A program made the translations under genes and the position numbers. A model generated the notes under the pieces. The model worked only from the letters and a program-made list of their open reading frames with translations. It had not been told where the DNA came from and ran no database searches. From Methanocorpusculum sp. (GTDB lineage Archaea; Halobacteriota; Methanomicrobia; Methanomicrobiales; Methanocorpusculaceae), in the NCBI GenBank assembly GCA_017408885.1, contig JAFQTT010000011.1:31567-95566 (forward strand): a DNA stretch of 64,000 nucleotides, written 5' to 3'. Each line of letters opens with the position of its first letter. Positions within the stretch are counted from its first letter, which is position 1. This document shows positions 52,131 to 60,514 of this stretch, piece by piece.

Positions 52131-53204
52131 TTAGATATACTCTTCAACATACCGAAGAAGAGTGCTCTCAATCTCCTTCCAGTCTGCATTCAAATTAACA
52201 GTACAGACCCGTATTGTCTTTCCACCTTCCAGATACATAGTTTCATCAACATCCTGGAAAACCTGCGGATAGATAAGCATCCCCTTCACTGAACCTGAAT
52301 ACTTCTGCGCATCCCAGTTACTCAGATACGCAAACATCTGATACAGATTTCCCGTGTGCACTCTTTTGTTTCCACCATCTGTACGATAACTCTCGGCCAA
52401 AGTTTTTGAGTAGTATTTCGCATCAATAACCAACCAATTTGATGGGCGCTGTTTGATAACAATGTCAGTCCGCATATCTGGAAGAAGATACGATTTCTCA
52501 TATGCTGAATCCAGTTTCCAGGAAATCTTTGGTGAACTGACCCGGTAATCCTTCTCTGGGAGATGGTACTTGTAGAAGTTTCTCAGGAACTCTTCAAACA
52601 CCCGTGCCATTTTTCTGTCATCACGCTCCACATCAATGAACTCCTTTTCCCCATCCTCATTTCCGATAAGAGATTGGTAAATGAATTCACAGATGTTCAT
52701 AATCAAGAGATAATGACGGTTGTTTCTGTCATATCTGAGACAAGAGATAATCTGCTTTGTTGGTGCTGTCTCTTCGATTCCTGAGAAATAGGTCAGAAGT
52801 TTTCGAATCTCATCTTTGATGCTCTCGGTAAGTTTCTGATACCTGAGAAGTCTTAGAAGGGTGTACTTGATAATCTGGTGGAAGTGGATGTCTGACGTGA
52901 ATTCATCGAAGACGCAGAAGAGTTTTCTGTGAGTCATGGTCTGTTGACGAATAGAAGTATTCACATCTATCCTTCCACGGATTGAATGCCGTGATTCGGC
53001 AAACTCCGAGTACTCTTTTGAGAATCCGCGTTTGATGAGTTTGTTGACTTTGACTGTTAGGAAGTGTCCAAGGAAATCGTAGATGTTTTGAAAGTCTTCA
53101 CTACCAACAGTTGTTGTCTCGGATTTTTCCGGAAGGATGTTCCACGAATAACAGAGCATGTAGAAGATGTTCTGAATCGGGATTTTCTTCTCTTGTTTGC
53201 TCAT
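52131..53204 (-). CDS. mcrC: McrC-like restriction endonuclease subunit
   Basis: A 357-residue protein: IPIQNIFYMLCYSWNIL, a middle domain with SRHSIRGRIDVNTSIRQQTM near 68, and a C-terminal nuclease core LLPDMRTDIVIKQRPSNWLV followed by IDAKYY (about 240-265), the D...D-A-K form of PD-(D/E)xK. McrC cleaves DNA when activated by the McrB GTPase motor. Its start overlaps the mcrB stop by 4 bp. Confidence 0.9.
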   Translation of the reverse strand: MSKQEKKIPIQNIFYMLCYSWNILPEKSETTTVGSEDFQNIYDFLGHFLTVKVNKLIKRGFSKEYSEFAESRHSIRGRIDVNTSIRQQTMTHRKLFCVFDEFTSDIHFHQIIKYTLLRLLRYQKLTESIKDEIRKLLTYFSGIEETAPTKQIISCLRYDRNNRHYLLIMNICEFIYQSLIGNEDGEKEFIDVERDDRKMARVFEEFLRNFYKYHLPEKDYRVSSPKISWKLDSAYEKSYLLPDMRTDIVIKQRPSNWLVIDAKYYSKTLAESYRTDGGNKRVHTGNLYQMFAYLSNWDAQKYSGSVKGMLIYPQVFQDVDETMYLEGGKTIRVCTVNLNADWKEIESTLLRYVEEYI

Positions 53205-54616
53205 TCAGAGGTTTCCAGAATCTTCTCTAACTTGGTAATCTTTGAGACGGCTTTTTCGGTGTCTTCGAACCAGTATTCTCGGAGGAGTGGGGCTATGTCA
53301 TAATGGATTACAGATGCAAGCCATTTGTTGATTGTTTCCGGTTCTGTGATTGTGTCTTCTGCTGGCGGGCAGAAGAAACTGTGTCCTATCATGAATCCTT
53401 CGCCAAGGGATTTGTCTTTTGCAATCTCTTCGTTTAATGAGATGATTGCTTCGATTATCTCTGAGTACTTGGATTCAGATGAGAAGTATTTCTCATTTGC
53501 TTCTCTGAATTTCTCTGAGGAGTATGCAGGTTTGATTTCAAAGAATGAGAATCTCCGGCGTAAGGCATAGTCCATCATGGCAAGACTGCGATCCGCAGTG
53601 TTCATCATTCCTATGATGTGGATATTTTTCGGGACAAAGAATGGTTCTTCATTCTCTTTTGCATAGGTGAGCTGAACTGCGTAGTTTGCGCTTCGTTTGT
53701 CAGCTTCAATGAGCATTAGGAGTTCGCCGAAGATTTTGCTGAGGTTTCCGCGGTTGATTTCGTCTATGATGAAGAAGTAGTCCATTTCAGGGTTTTTTGC
53801 TGCTTCTTTGCAGAGTTTGTAGAATGGACCTTCGATGAGATCGAATCCGTTAGTATCTCCTGATGGCCGATATCCTCTGACTAAATCTTCGTAGCTGTAG
53901 TTCTGGTTGAACTGGACTGATTTTACCTGATTTGGTGCTGGATATCCAATAATCGCATAGGCAAAGCGTTTGGCAACGAAGGTTTTTCCAACACCTGGCG
54001 GTCCGCAGAGGATGACATTCTTTTTGCGTGTGATGAGTTCCTGTAAGTCTTCACATTCCTTCTCGGAGAGGTAGACATCTGATAATGGATTAAATGGTTT
54101 GTCAGAGGTGTATTGGATAATTGGTTCGTGTGCAGATAGGTTTGCTTTAACATATTGGGATAATTCTGGAATGAGTTCAATGTATTTTTGTCTGGCTTCA
54201 TCACCAACCAGGAATAACGAATGCTGTGCTCTTTTGAGATATTTTTCATCCCTGAATTCTGGATTTATTTCAAGGACTGATTTGCTAATGGGGTTAGTTA
54301 TGTTTGAGAGTTTTTCAACCCAATAATATTCATCATCCTTCTCAATGACTTTTCCCATAGCAATTATTGCAGTCTCATCTTTTTCATACCAGAGGACAAT
54401 GTCGTTTATTTTGAGAGATTGGGTGTTCTGATTGTAATCTCCATTAGATTTTCGCATATTGTAGCGTTGCTTTGCCCCAATCTGCATTTGTTTCAGACCT
54501 TCGGGAACAATGCCTTTTCCTTTTGCCCAGTCATCTTTGCTTGCACGAAGGAAAAATAATTGCGGAGCAGTATTTTGTTCATCATATGAACTTGGCTTTT
54601 CCATTCTTTCCACCAT
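53201..54616 (-). CDS. mcrB: McrB-like AAA+ restriction motor with EVE-type reader domain
   Basis: A 471-residue protein. The N-terminal about 150 residues (PQLFFLRASKDDWAKGKGIV, INDIVLWYEKDETAIIAMGK, YIELIPELSQYV) resemble an EVE/PUA-like modified-base reader. The AAA+ domain has VILCGPPGVGKTFVAKRFAY near 204, FFIIDEINRGNLSKIFGEL near 280 and the McrB signature GMMNTADRSLAMMDYALRRR near 342. It should bind modified DNA, hydrolyse GTP and drive McrC. An internal ATG at 54604, with GGTGG five bases before it, is an alternative start. Confidence 0.9.
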   Translation of the reverse strand: MVERMEKPSSYDEQNTAPQLFFLRASKDDWAKGKGIVPEGLKQMQIGAKQRYNMRKSNGDYNQNTQSLKINDIVLWYEKDETAIIAMGKVIEKDDEYYWVEKLSNITNPISKSVLEINPEFRDEKYLKRAQHSLFLVGDEARQKYIELIPELSQYVKANLSAHEPIIQYTSDKPFNPLSDVYLSEKECEDLQELITRKKNVILCGPPGVGKTFVAKRFAYAIIGYPAPNQVKSVQFNQNYSYEDLVRGYRPSGDTNGFDLIEGPFYKLCKEAAKNPEMDYFFIIDEINRGNLSKIFGELLMLIEADKRSANYAVQLTYAKENEEPFFVPKNIHIIGMMNTADRSLAMMDYALRRRFSFFEIKPAYSSEKFREANEKYFSSESKYSEIIEAIISLNEEIAKDKSLGEGFMIGHSFFCPPAEDTITEPETINKWLASVIHYDIAPLLREYWFEDTEKAVSKITKLEKILETSE

Positions 54617-54618
54617 TT

Positions 54619-54810
54619 ATGTTTAGTGTATCAATATTCTGTCTGATGATAAATAGATTTCTCGTGATTTCATACATTATTTCAAACACCTCACGTGAAT
54701 ACCTGAAAAGTATATTTGGATATGGTGTTTCTGCTGAAGAATATGCAGAGCACCATGTTCTCTTCAGTACTGATACGCATTATGTGAAGAAGATGATAAT
54801 GGGAAGTTAA
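54619..54810 (+). CDS. uncertain small frame divergent from mcrB
   Basis: A 63-codon frame, MFSVSIFCLMINRFLVISYI then SNTSREYLKSIFGYG and ending STDTHYVKKMIMGS. The N-terminus is hydrophobic and the rest looks like ordinary protein, but no promoter, ribosome site or family is evident. It overlaps the stop of the convergent membrane-protein gene by 4 bp. It may be a remnant; I include it because nothing else explains this 190-bp gap. Confidence 0.25.
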   Translation: MFSVSIFCLMINRFLVISYIISNTSREYLKSIFGYGVSAEEYAEHHVLFSTDTHYVKKMIMGS

Positions 54811-55718
54811 TTCTCATTTCTATCTTCAAACACAGAGGATATTTTCTCTTTCTTAAATTCATCAACAGTTAAACTAACATCTTTTGCAAACTTTATGGTC
54901 TCTTTTACTAGAGATCTGAAAATAATGGCTACTAGTACTACATATATGATAATGGATAATGTCTGAAGAAAACTTCCATCAGCGATAATTAATGACAGTG
55001 GTATGAAAATATATGGTGAGTAGAAGAGAAGAATTGAACTACCAAAAATCATGACAAAACGTATGATTCCATCTGTCTGAACAACAATCCTCTTGAAATT
55101 GCCTCTCATTCCAAGTATCATTGAGTAAATTAGACTAATCATCACAGTAAATTCTATGAAGATAAAGATTATTAACAGACGGCTGTATGCTGCTTCCGGC
55201 AATGTTACATCAACATTTGAATTATTGAATATGATGTATCCTGCAAATGATATTATGAGACTGAATATAAAGAATAAGTCGAGTGCTTGTATTATCTGAG
55301 AATAGAATGACTGATCCAGACTTAATTTTTCACAAACAACTTTCAAATCATCTGACAGGATCTTCTCAATCTTAGAGGTACTTTTTTCACCTGCAATCAT
55401 ATTCATTGCTGAATCAGTGGGATATATGGTATGCTTTATTCTATGGAGTTGCATATAGGTTAGAAAATAATTAAGTCCAACAATAACTGCTGAGCAAATC
55501 AGTATGATAAATATGGCGTTTTCTAATGTACCTTCACTGAATATTTGATAGCTAAAAAATATAGTAAAAAGAACTCCAAATAAACCAAGAGTAATAGCGA
55601 CTTTTGTTCGTAAAGCGTTTATCTCTGTTTGTGTTGTATCAAATCTTGCGGAGTATGCTTGTTGTTTGGCTTGATGTGGTGTTTGTAGATGGAAAGGATT
55701 TCTGTTTCGTCTAAACAT
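54807..55718 (-). CDS. multi-spanning membrane protein of unknown function
   Basis: A 303-residue protein with about six membrane helices (VAITLGLFGVLFTIFFSYQI; AIFIILICSAVIVGLNYFL; ALDLFFIFSLIISFAGYIIF; LLIIFIFIEFTVMISLIYSM; IRFVMIFGSSILLFYSPYI; LSIIIYVVLVAIIFRSLV), a soluble loop (about 100-140) between helices two and three, and a charged C-terminal tail. I do not recognise the family. It follows a 60-codon membrane-protein gene by 11 bp and lies in a defence-rich island, so a membrane effector is possible but unproven. Confidence 0.6.
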   Translation of the reverse strand: MFRRNRNPFHLQTPHQAKQQAYSARFDTTQTEINALRTKVAITLGLFGVLFTIFFSYQIFSEGTLENAIFIILICSAVIVGLNYFLTYMQLHRIKHTIYPTDSAMNMIAGEKSTSKIEKILSDDLKVVCEKLSLDQSFYSQIIQALDLFFIFSLIISFAGYIIFNNSNVDVTLPEAAYSRLLIIFIFIEFTVMISLIYSMILGMRGNFKRIVVQTDGIIRFVMIFGSSILLFYSPYIFIPLSLIIADGSFLQTLSIIIYVVLVAIIFRSLVKETIKFAKDVSLTVDEFKKEKISSVFEDRNEN

Positions 55719-55729
55719 TCATTGATACC

Positions 55730-55912
55730 TTATTTTTTTATCACAGAAATTACTGCAGCAGCAATGAGAACAATGACACATATATCAATTAGAGTTGGGA
55801 AGATGTTCTGCATTGATTCTATCATTAAATACCATTCGCTGTCTGCTGGAAGTGTTTGTTGAGCAATATTTGCAATCGGATCAATTATCAGATGTCCAAG
55901 TGAAGGAAACAT
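55730..55912 (-). CDS. small single-helix membrane protein
   Basis: A 60-residue protein, MFPSLGHLIIDPIANIAQQT followed by LPADSEWYLMIESMQNIF and a C-terminal membrane helix TLIDICVIVLIAAAVISVIKK-like (ICVIVLIAAAVISVI). A TATA-like CTTATAAAT lies about 20 bp before the ATG, so a leaderless mRNA shared with the 303-residue membrane protein is likely. No family recognised. Confidence 0.55.
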   Translation of the reverse strand: MFPSLGHLIIDPIANIAQQTLPADSEWYLMIESMQNIFPTLIDICVIVLIAAAVISVIKK

Positions 55913-55973
55913 AATTCATAATTGATTTATAAGGAGATAAATCTCTCTTAAAAATTCTTCAACTAGCATTCAG

Positions 55974-56056
55974 CCCAAAGAAGATAATGCCGCCGGTCGT
56001 GTCGCTCGTCTGCATCCGCATCCTCGCTCCAATCCCGTCAGCAATATCATCTTTGT
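55974..56056 (+). repeat. structured element, copy 1 (no gene attached)
   Basis: Begins CCCAAAGAAGATAATG and ends ATATCATCTTTG: the ends pair with each other (CAAAGA/TCTTTG plus GAT/ATC). The inside differs from the two other copies except for a shared CAATCCC and GGTC. Probably a remnant of the GxxExxY-associated element. Confidence 0.7.
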
Positions 56057-56173
56057 GCCGTTCTGTTCGGGTTGTGTTTTTATCATGACACGAAATGAAT
56101 TAGTTGACGGAACTGCTGAGGGGCGCGCAAGCGACTCAAGCCGGGAGCAAGTCACTGAGTGGCTTGCGACTGT

Positions 56174-56191
56174 GCGGTCAGGGGTTTATAT
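56174..56191 (+). promoter_or_regulatory. second copy of the GCGGTCAGGGGTTTATAT promoter block
   Basis: Identical to 48204-48221. It follows a palindromic block (CGCAAGC...GCTTGCG, about 56127-56168), as the first copy does. Downstream there is no small membrane peptide; only GC-rich structured sequence follows. Confidence 0.5.
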
Positions 56192-56337
56192 GGGTGCGGG
56201 TTTAACTGATTCCGTAATCCGTTTTGGGTTTTTGGTTGAGTGGGGGGACGCGCGAGAGGGGACTGCATGAAGGGCGGGACACTTAAGCGTGGGGCAAGGT
56301 GAGATGCGAGGGTGTTGCGTAGCGACAGTGTAACGCT

Positions 56338-56379
56338 CCGCCGGAAAAGGGCACAGCGACAGCGTTGTGCCCCCGGCGG
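56338..56379 (+). repeat. bulged GC hairpin with AAAA insert
   Basis: CCGCCGG, AAAA, GGGCACA, ten-base loop, TGTGCCC, CCGGCGG: outer and inner 7-bp stems, both perfect, with four A on the 5' side only. The same architecture with a different inner stem is at 60734-60776. Confidence 0.8.
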
Positions 56380-56657
56380 TTGTTGAATGTTTCTTTGGTG
56401 TTATTCTACTGCTCCGCCTAGCCGCTCGCTGTCGCGGCGGCTCGAGACGGCGGAGAGAGTTAAGAAAGGTTTGGGATTTGGCATGTGGATTCGTTCAGGC
56501 TACAAAAAACCGCAGTCCACCTCCGCTCACTGTCGCTCGCTTCGGTGTTCTGCTTCCGTCCGCTCCTTCGCCTTCGGCTCGGCGCGTACGTCTTTTTTGC
56601 TTGACGCCTTCACTACATATACAAACGGTTGGATAGGGCGGGGCACAGGCGTTTCAC

Positions 56658-56728
56658 CCCAAGGAAGATAATGCCCCTGGTCTTGTCAGCCTTCGGCTTC
56701 CAATCCCAGAAGCAATATCATCCTTGGG
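56658..56728 (+). repeat. structured element, copy 2, leader of GxxExxY gene A
   Basis: CCAAGGAAGATAATG (from 56659) and AATATCATCCTTGG (to 56727) pair with each other. Between them lie TGGTC and CAATCCC, as in copy 1. Upstream GGGCGGGGCACAGGC and downstream CTGTCACGCCAGCC are shared with copy 3. Confidence 0.8.
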
Positions 56729-56785
56729 CTGTCACGCCAGCCTCAGAGCCGCCCGGACTGCCCGGGCAGGCTTCGGAGTTATATT

Positions 56786-57163
56786 ATGAAAAGATTAGAT
56801 GACAACTCGGATTTGCTGAAAATCCTTCGGTGCGCTTTTGAGACTTACAATACGCTGAAGTACGGTTATATGGAATCGGTGTATGAGGCAGCTTTGGAAT
56901 ACGAGCTTTTGCAGGCGGGTTTTTCGGTTCGCCGTCAGGTTCGGATTCCTGTTTTCTACAAGGGTGTTGAGTTGAAGAAGGATTTTTACGCCGATATGGT
57001 TGTGAATGACTGTGTTTTGTTAGAGCTGAAGGCTGTTTCTTCGCTGAATCAGGCACACGAGAGGCAGCTTGTGAGCTATATGAAGAGTACGGGGATAAAA
57101 GAGGGGATGCTTCTGAACTTCGGGAATGTGAGGAGGCTTGAGTGGAGATGTATATCTTCATAA
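56786..57163 (+). CDS. GxxExxY protein A (PD-(D/E)xK-like)
   Basis: A 125-residue protein: LRCAFETYNTLKYGYMESVY (GYMESVY is the family G-x-x-E-x-x-Y motif, about 27-33), EYELLQAGFSVRRQVRIPVF, then DFYADMVVNDCVLLELKAV (about 66-84), a D...E-L-K core as in PD-(D/E)xK nucleases, and NFGNVRRLEWR. About 60 percent identical by eye to the copy at 59887-60264. Biochemical function is not established; a nuclease is plausible. It follows structured element copy 2 and a GC hairpin by about 60 bp. Confidence 0.88.
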   Translation: MKRLDDNSDLLKILRCAFETYNTLKYGYMESVYEAALEYELLQAGFSVRRQVRIPVFYKGVELKKDFYADMVVNDCVLLELKAVSSLNQAHERQLVSYMKSTGIKEGMLLNFGNVRRLEWRCISS

Positions 57164-57268
57164 TTTTTTGAGAGATGGATTCTGAGAGATAAATGAATCA
57201 TTGACTAAAAAAATTATTAATCTATACAATACAAAGAATCATCTAATATAATATAAAGCGGTGTTTGT

Positions 57269-58348
57269 ATGAAAATATTCTCGTTCTTTTCGGGTTCTGG
57301 ATTTTTAGATTTAGGATTTGAATTATCGGGTTTTAAAATTGATTTCGTAAATGAATTATCCTCTTCGTTTATAGAGGCATACGAATATTCAAGAGAGAAA
57401 CTCGGAATACCTAAACCAAAATATGGATACAATAATATTGATATTAACGAGTATCTCACGACTCGAGCAGACGAATTAAAATCAAACATCGCTGAATCCC
57501 GGGTGAATAATGAGTTGGTGGGATTTATTGGCGGGCCTCCATGTCCAGATTTCTCTATTGCTGGCAAACAGAAAGGGCGGAATGGAGATAATGGGAAATT
57601 ATCCTTATCATATGTTCAATTAATTATTGAACAGCAACCAGATTTCTTCTTGTTTGAAAATGTTAAGGGGTTATGGAGAACCGCAAAACATCGTGCGTAT
57701 TATGAAGAATTAAAAAATCTCCTGTCCGTAAACTACGATATGACAGAGAGATTGACAAATGCTCTGGAATTTGGTGTGCCACAGGATAGGGATAGGATTC
57801 TTCTCTTTGGTGTACATAAAAAATTCAACAAAAACATCAAAGATTTCCAGTGGACAAAATATGTACGATATCCAATAGATGAGTTGAAGACACTAAATTG
57901 GCCCACTACAGAACCCTTTGAAAAAAATAGTCAGACTTCGTGTCCCAATAATATTCCAGAGGATTTAACAGTTCAATACTGGTTTGAGAAAAATGATGTT
58001 GACCACCATCCGAATGGTTCTGAGCATTTCCGTCCACGTCAGGGACTTGCAAAAATGCAGATGGTTGATGAAGGGGACGATTCCAAAAAATCTTACAAGC
58101 GAATCCACCGTTGGAGATATTCTCCAACCGCATGTTATGGAAATAATGAGGTTCATCTACACCCCTATAAAGAAAGAAGATTAACTGTTGCCGAGGCATT
58201 ATCCATTCAATCTTTACCAAAAAGTTTTGAATTGCCTCCTCATATGTCATTGACAGACAAATTCAAAACAATAGGAAATGGTGTTCCTTTCCTCTTGTCA
58301 GAAGGAATCGCAAAGACAATAAGAGATTTCTTAGATGATGTGGAGTAA
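57269..58348 (+). CDS. DNA (cytosine-5) methyltransferase
   Basis: A 359-residue C5-methyltransferase: motif I FSFFSGSGFLDLGFELSGF near residue 4, motif IV GGPPCPDFS near 90 (catalytic Cys), motif VI LFENVKGLW near 129, motif VIII VPQDRDRILLFGV near 170, and motif X TIGNGVPFLLSEGIAKTI near 333. The gene is AT-rich compared with its neighbours, suggesting recent transfer. Three bases separate it from the probable endonuclease gene, a type II restriction-modification pair. Recognition sequence unknown. Confidence 0.94.
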   Translation: MKIFSFFSGSGFLDLGFELSGFKIDFVNELSSSFIEAYEYSREKLGIPKPKYGYNNIDINEYLTTRADELKSNIAESRVNNELVGFIGGPPCPDFSIAGKQKGRNGDNGKLSLSYVQLIIEQQPDFFLFENVKGLWRTAKHRAYYEELKNLLSVNYDMTERLTNALEFGVPQDRDRILLFGVHKKFNKNIKDFQWTKYVRYPIDELKTLNWPTTEPFEKNSQTSCPNNIPEDLTVQYWFEKNDVDHHPNGSEHFRPRQGLAKMQMVDEGDDSKKSYKRIHRWRYSPTACYGNNEVHLHPYKERRLTVAEALSIQSLPKSFELPPHMSLTDKFKTIGNGVPFLLSEGIAKTIRDFLDDVE

Positions 58349-58351
58349 TTT

Positions 58352-59431
58352 ATGAAAATAACTGCATACAATTTAGTCAAAGCCATTCAGCAACTTCCGC
58401 GTAATGTAAATTATAATTATATCAACCCTGCTACCAAGGGGTTAATTCACATTGATGATGTTGTTCTCCCTTCTGGTCCTATCTATATCAGTCGATGGAA
58501 TCCTTATAATGGAGGGACCTTAAAGAATGCGAAATCTGCAACAATTTCATCGGAAATGATTTGGAGAGTGGCCAATGCCATAAATGTTGGAGAACCGCTC
58601 AATTTTGATAGAGTGTTGGGTGCTTCATATAACACTCGTTCAGTATTGGAGACTTTAATTGCTCTTACTCCTGAGTTCTATTACTGTTACCCTGGTAGAA
58701 TTATGGATATTGATGGTCATACAACTATTGAACATGGACATAAACATCTTATATGGTTGCCAGATGAGCCACACAGTCCAGGTGTTCTTGTAGAGAAAAA
58801 GATGGAGAATATGCAAATATCTGAGATTCCATCACGGTCAGTCACCTATGATAATTTGATTTTGCCGAAAAATATGGTCGTTGGTGGAAATCTGGATATT
58901 GAGGTTCTTAGACGCCACACTCAAATACAAATAGCGCTCTACCTTATCGGCCTGCAACTGGGATATAGGACGTGGATTGCTCAAAATGACAAAGGTATTG
59001 TTTACAACAATAAACCTCTTATCGAACAGCCCGGAATCATCCCGAATTTAGGGAATGAAAACATTATTTCTGCATTTCCGGGAGCTGAGCCATCTGCTAA
59101 ATTTATTGATTGTATCTGGTTCCAGAATGGAAGGCTTATGCCTGCTGTTATGGAGGTCGAGCATACAACAGGTATTACATCAGGATTAACTCGAATGAAG
59201 GGATTACAAGATTGTGTGCCTGCATTGAAAACTCGATATGTGATTGTTGCTCCTGATGATGATAGAGAAAAAGTAGTCTCGGAAGCAAATAGACCACAGT
59301 TCCGTTGCCTTGATACACGATATTTTTCCTACTCTGCTGTTGAAGAATTATATCATATTTGTACTCATAGGAAGCTGCATGGAGTTAATGATGAGTTCCT
59401 TGATTGCTATATGGAAAGAGTTTGTGTGTGA
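58352..59431 (+). CDS. probable type II restriction endonuclease
   Basis: A 359-residue protein directly after the methyltransferase. Visible blocks: GPIYISRWNPYNGGTLKNAK near 42, YNTRSVLETLIALTPEFYYC near 93, HTQIQIALYLIGLQLGYRTW near 189, KFIDCIWFQNGRLMPAVMEV then EHTTGITSGLTRMKGLQDC (about 252-292). The D...E-V-E arrangement may be a variant PD-(D/E)xK core. I do not recognise the exact enzyme family; the call rests on this core and on context. Confidence 0.75.
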   Translation: MKITAYNLVKAIQQLPRNVNYNYINPATKGLIHIDDVVLPSGPIYISRWNPYNGGTLKNAKSATISSEMIWRVANAINVGEPLNFDRVLGASYNTRSVLETLIALTPEFYYCYPGRIMDIDGHTTIEHGHKHLIWLPDEPHSPGVLVEKKMENMQISEIPSRSVTYDNLILPKNMVVGGNLDIEVLRRHTQIQIALYLIGLQLGYRTWIAQNDKGIVYNNKPLIEQPGIIPNLGNENIISAFPGAEPSAKFIDCIWFQNGRLMPAVMEVEHTTGITSGLTRMKGLQDCVPALKTRYVIVAPDDDREKVVSEANRPQFRCLDTRYFSYSAVEELYHICTHRKLHGVNDEFLDCYMERVCV

Positions 59432-59584
59432 GAAGTACAGGACATCCCAACTTTTATTTTCTTTATTCTCCCATATTCTGAGAAGTAGCCTGGTAAAGTG
59501 TTACACACCTAAGTATGTTCTCGCCGCTTACCGCCGATAACTTGCCCCGGCGGGCACTCTATGCACAAAACAGTCGCACGTCTT

Positions 59585-59880
59585 TCAGCCCTGCTCATGT
59601 CTTGAACATTCGGCTCACGACGTCCGCTCCCGCTCTGTTTTCTTCCCGTCTGCAAAAACCGACATCCCAAGTCGCCCATGCCTCGCAGAGCTTCGGCATC
59701 GGCTGTTCTTTTGGCTTCGGTCGGAGCATGCCTTCGGCATCTTCCTCCCTCGCTTCATTCATCATCAGTTACGCCTGCACCTATTTTGTTCACAATTTGT
59801 ACACAAAAACCAAGACAGCCACAAACCATGTATCTAATTTGCACCCACGTTGTCTGTACGCGGGCACACAAAATACAGCC
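59585..59880 (-). repeat. long inverted repeat, right copy
   Basis: The reverse complement matches 51731-52020. It begins within 10 bp of the GxxExxY gene B stop, so here the repeat trails the gene directly. The perfectly kept core is at about 59775-59810 (CTATTTTGTTCACAATTTGT on the plus strand). The open frames seen across it are by-products of its base composition. Confidence 0.8.
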
Positions 59881-59886
59881 AAAAAA

Positions 59887-60264
59887 TTACGGAGAGTAAA
59901 CTCTCCACTCCAATCTCCTTACATTCCCGAAGTTCACCAGAAGCCCCGTCTCCATCCCGGTCGTCTTCAGATAACTGCAAATCTGTGCCTCATGTGCCTT
60001 GCTCAGGTTCGACACTGCCTTCAACTCCACAAGATGTGAATCATTTATCACCATATCAGCAACAAAACGCGACTTCAAGACCCTGCCCTTATAGGTAACC
60101 GGAAGCTTCACCTGACGCCGTACTGAAAAGCCTTCATCAAGCAGTTCTATCTCCAACGCCTCCTCATACACCGATTCCAGATAACCGGGCTTCAAGTTAT
60201 TATACACCGCAAGTGCGCATCCGACAATTCTGTACATATCCGAGTTTGTATCTAATTTGTTCAT
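59887..60264 (-). CDS. GxxExxY protein B (PD-(D/E)xK-like)
   Basis: A 125-residue paralogue of gene A: GYLESVYEEALEIELL (family motif about 27-33), FSVRRQVKLPVTYKG, FVADMVINDSHLVELKAV and NFGNVRRLEWRVYSP. GGTGAT lies 7 bp before the ATG at 60264. Upstream on the minus strand lie an 11-bp stem enclosing 125 bp and structured element copy 3; downstream lies the right long repeat. Same order of parts as gene A, in opposite orientation. Confidence 0.88.
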   Translation of the reverse strand: MNKLDTNSDMYRIVGCALAVYNNLKPGYLESVYEEALEIELLDEGFSVRRQVKLPVTYKGRVLKSRFVADMVINDSHLVELKAVSNLSKAHEAQICSYLKTTGMETGLLVNFGNVRRLEWRVYSP

Positions 60265-60277
60265 AATTTATCACCAC

Positions 60278-60424
60278 AAGCCCGCCTGCCGCGCTTCGGC
60301 TAATCGCATGTCTCTTCGAGCCATGCTCACGGCTTGAGCCTCCGGCTCTCGCCAATCGCCTCCGCTTATTCGCGGCAGGGCAATCTGAATAAAGCTGAAG
60401 CGAACCGGCAAACCAGGCGGGCTT
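60278..60424 (-). repeat. long hairpin leader of GxxExxY gene B
   Basis: AAGCCCGCCTG (60278-60288) pairs perfectly with CAGGCGGGCTT (60414-60424). Inside are smaller stems such as GCCGGAGGC. It ends 14 bp before the gene start and probably forms in the mRNA leader. Confidence 0.7.
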
Positions 60425-60442
60425 ACAAAGGCTGGCATGACA

Positions 60443-60514
60443 GCCCAAGGATGATATTGTTGGCGGGAACGGACGGCAGAGCCGGACGTGACCGACGACA
60501 TTATCTTCCTTGGG
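60443..60514 (-). repeat. structured element, copy 3, leader of GxxExxY gene B
   Basis: On the minus strand it opens CCAAGGAAGATAATG and closes CAATATCATCCTTGG, pairing end to end, as in copy 2. The inside (CGTCGGTCACGTCCGGC) differs from copies 1 and 2. Flanks GGGCGGGGCACAGGC and CTGTCATGCCAGCC are shared with copy 2. Confidence 0.8.

Larger units (their letters stand above)
55913..56785. other. GC-rich non-coding block with nested structured elements
   Basis: 870 bp without a supported gene, much richer in G+C than the genes on each side. In order: structured element copy 1 (55974-56056), a palindromic block with a promoter-like end (56105-56191), a bulged hairpin (56338-56379), a T-run with TATA-like ACATATACAA (about 56614-56623), structured element copy 2 (56658-56728) and a GCCCGG-rich hairpin before the GxxExxY gene. 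The 56470-56785 part is homologous to the leader of the second GxxExxY gene. Confidence 0.65.

Noticed and set aside
59515..60039. 174-codon plus-strand frame across the right long repeat and GxxExxY gene B
   Set aside because: Shadow of repeat composition and of the real gene on the other strand.
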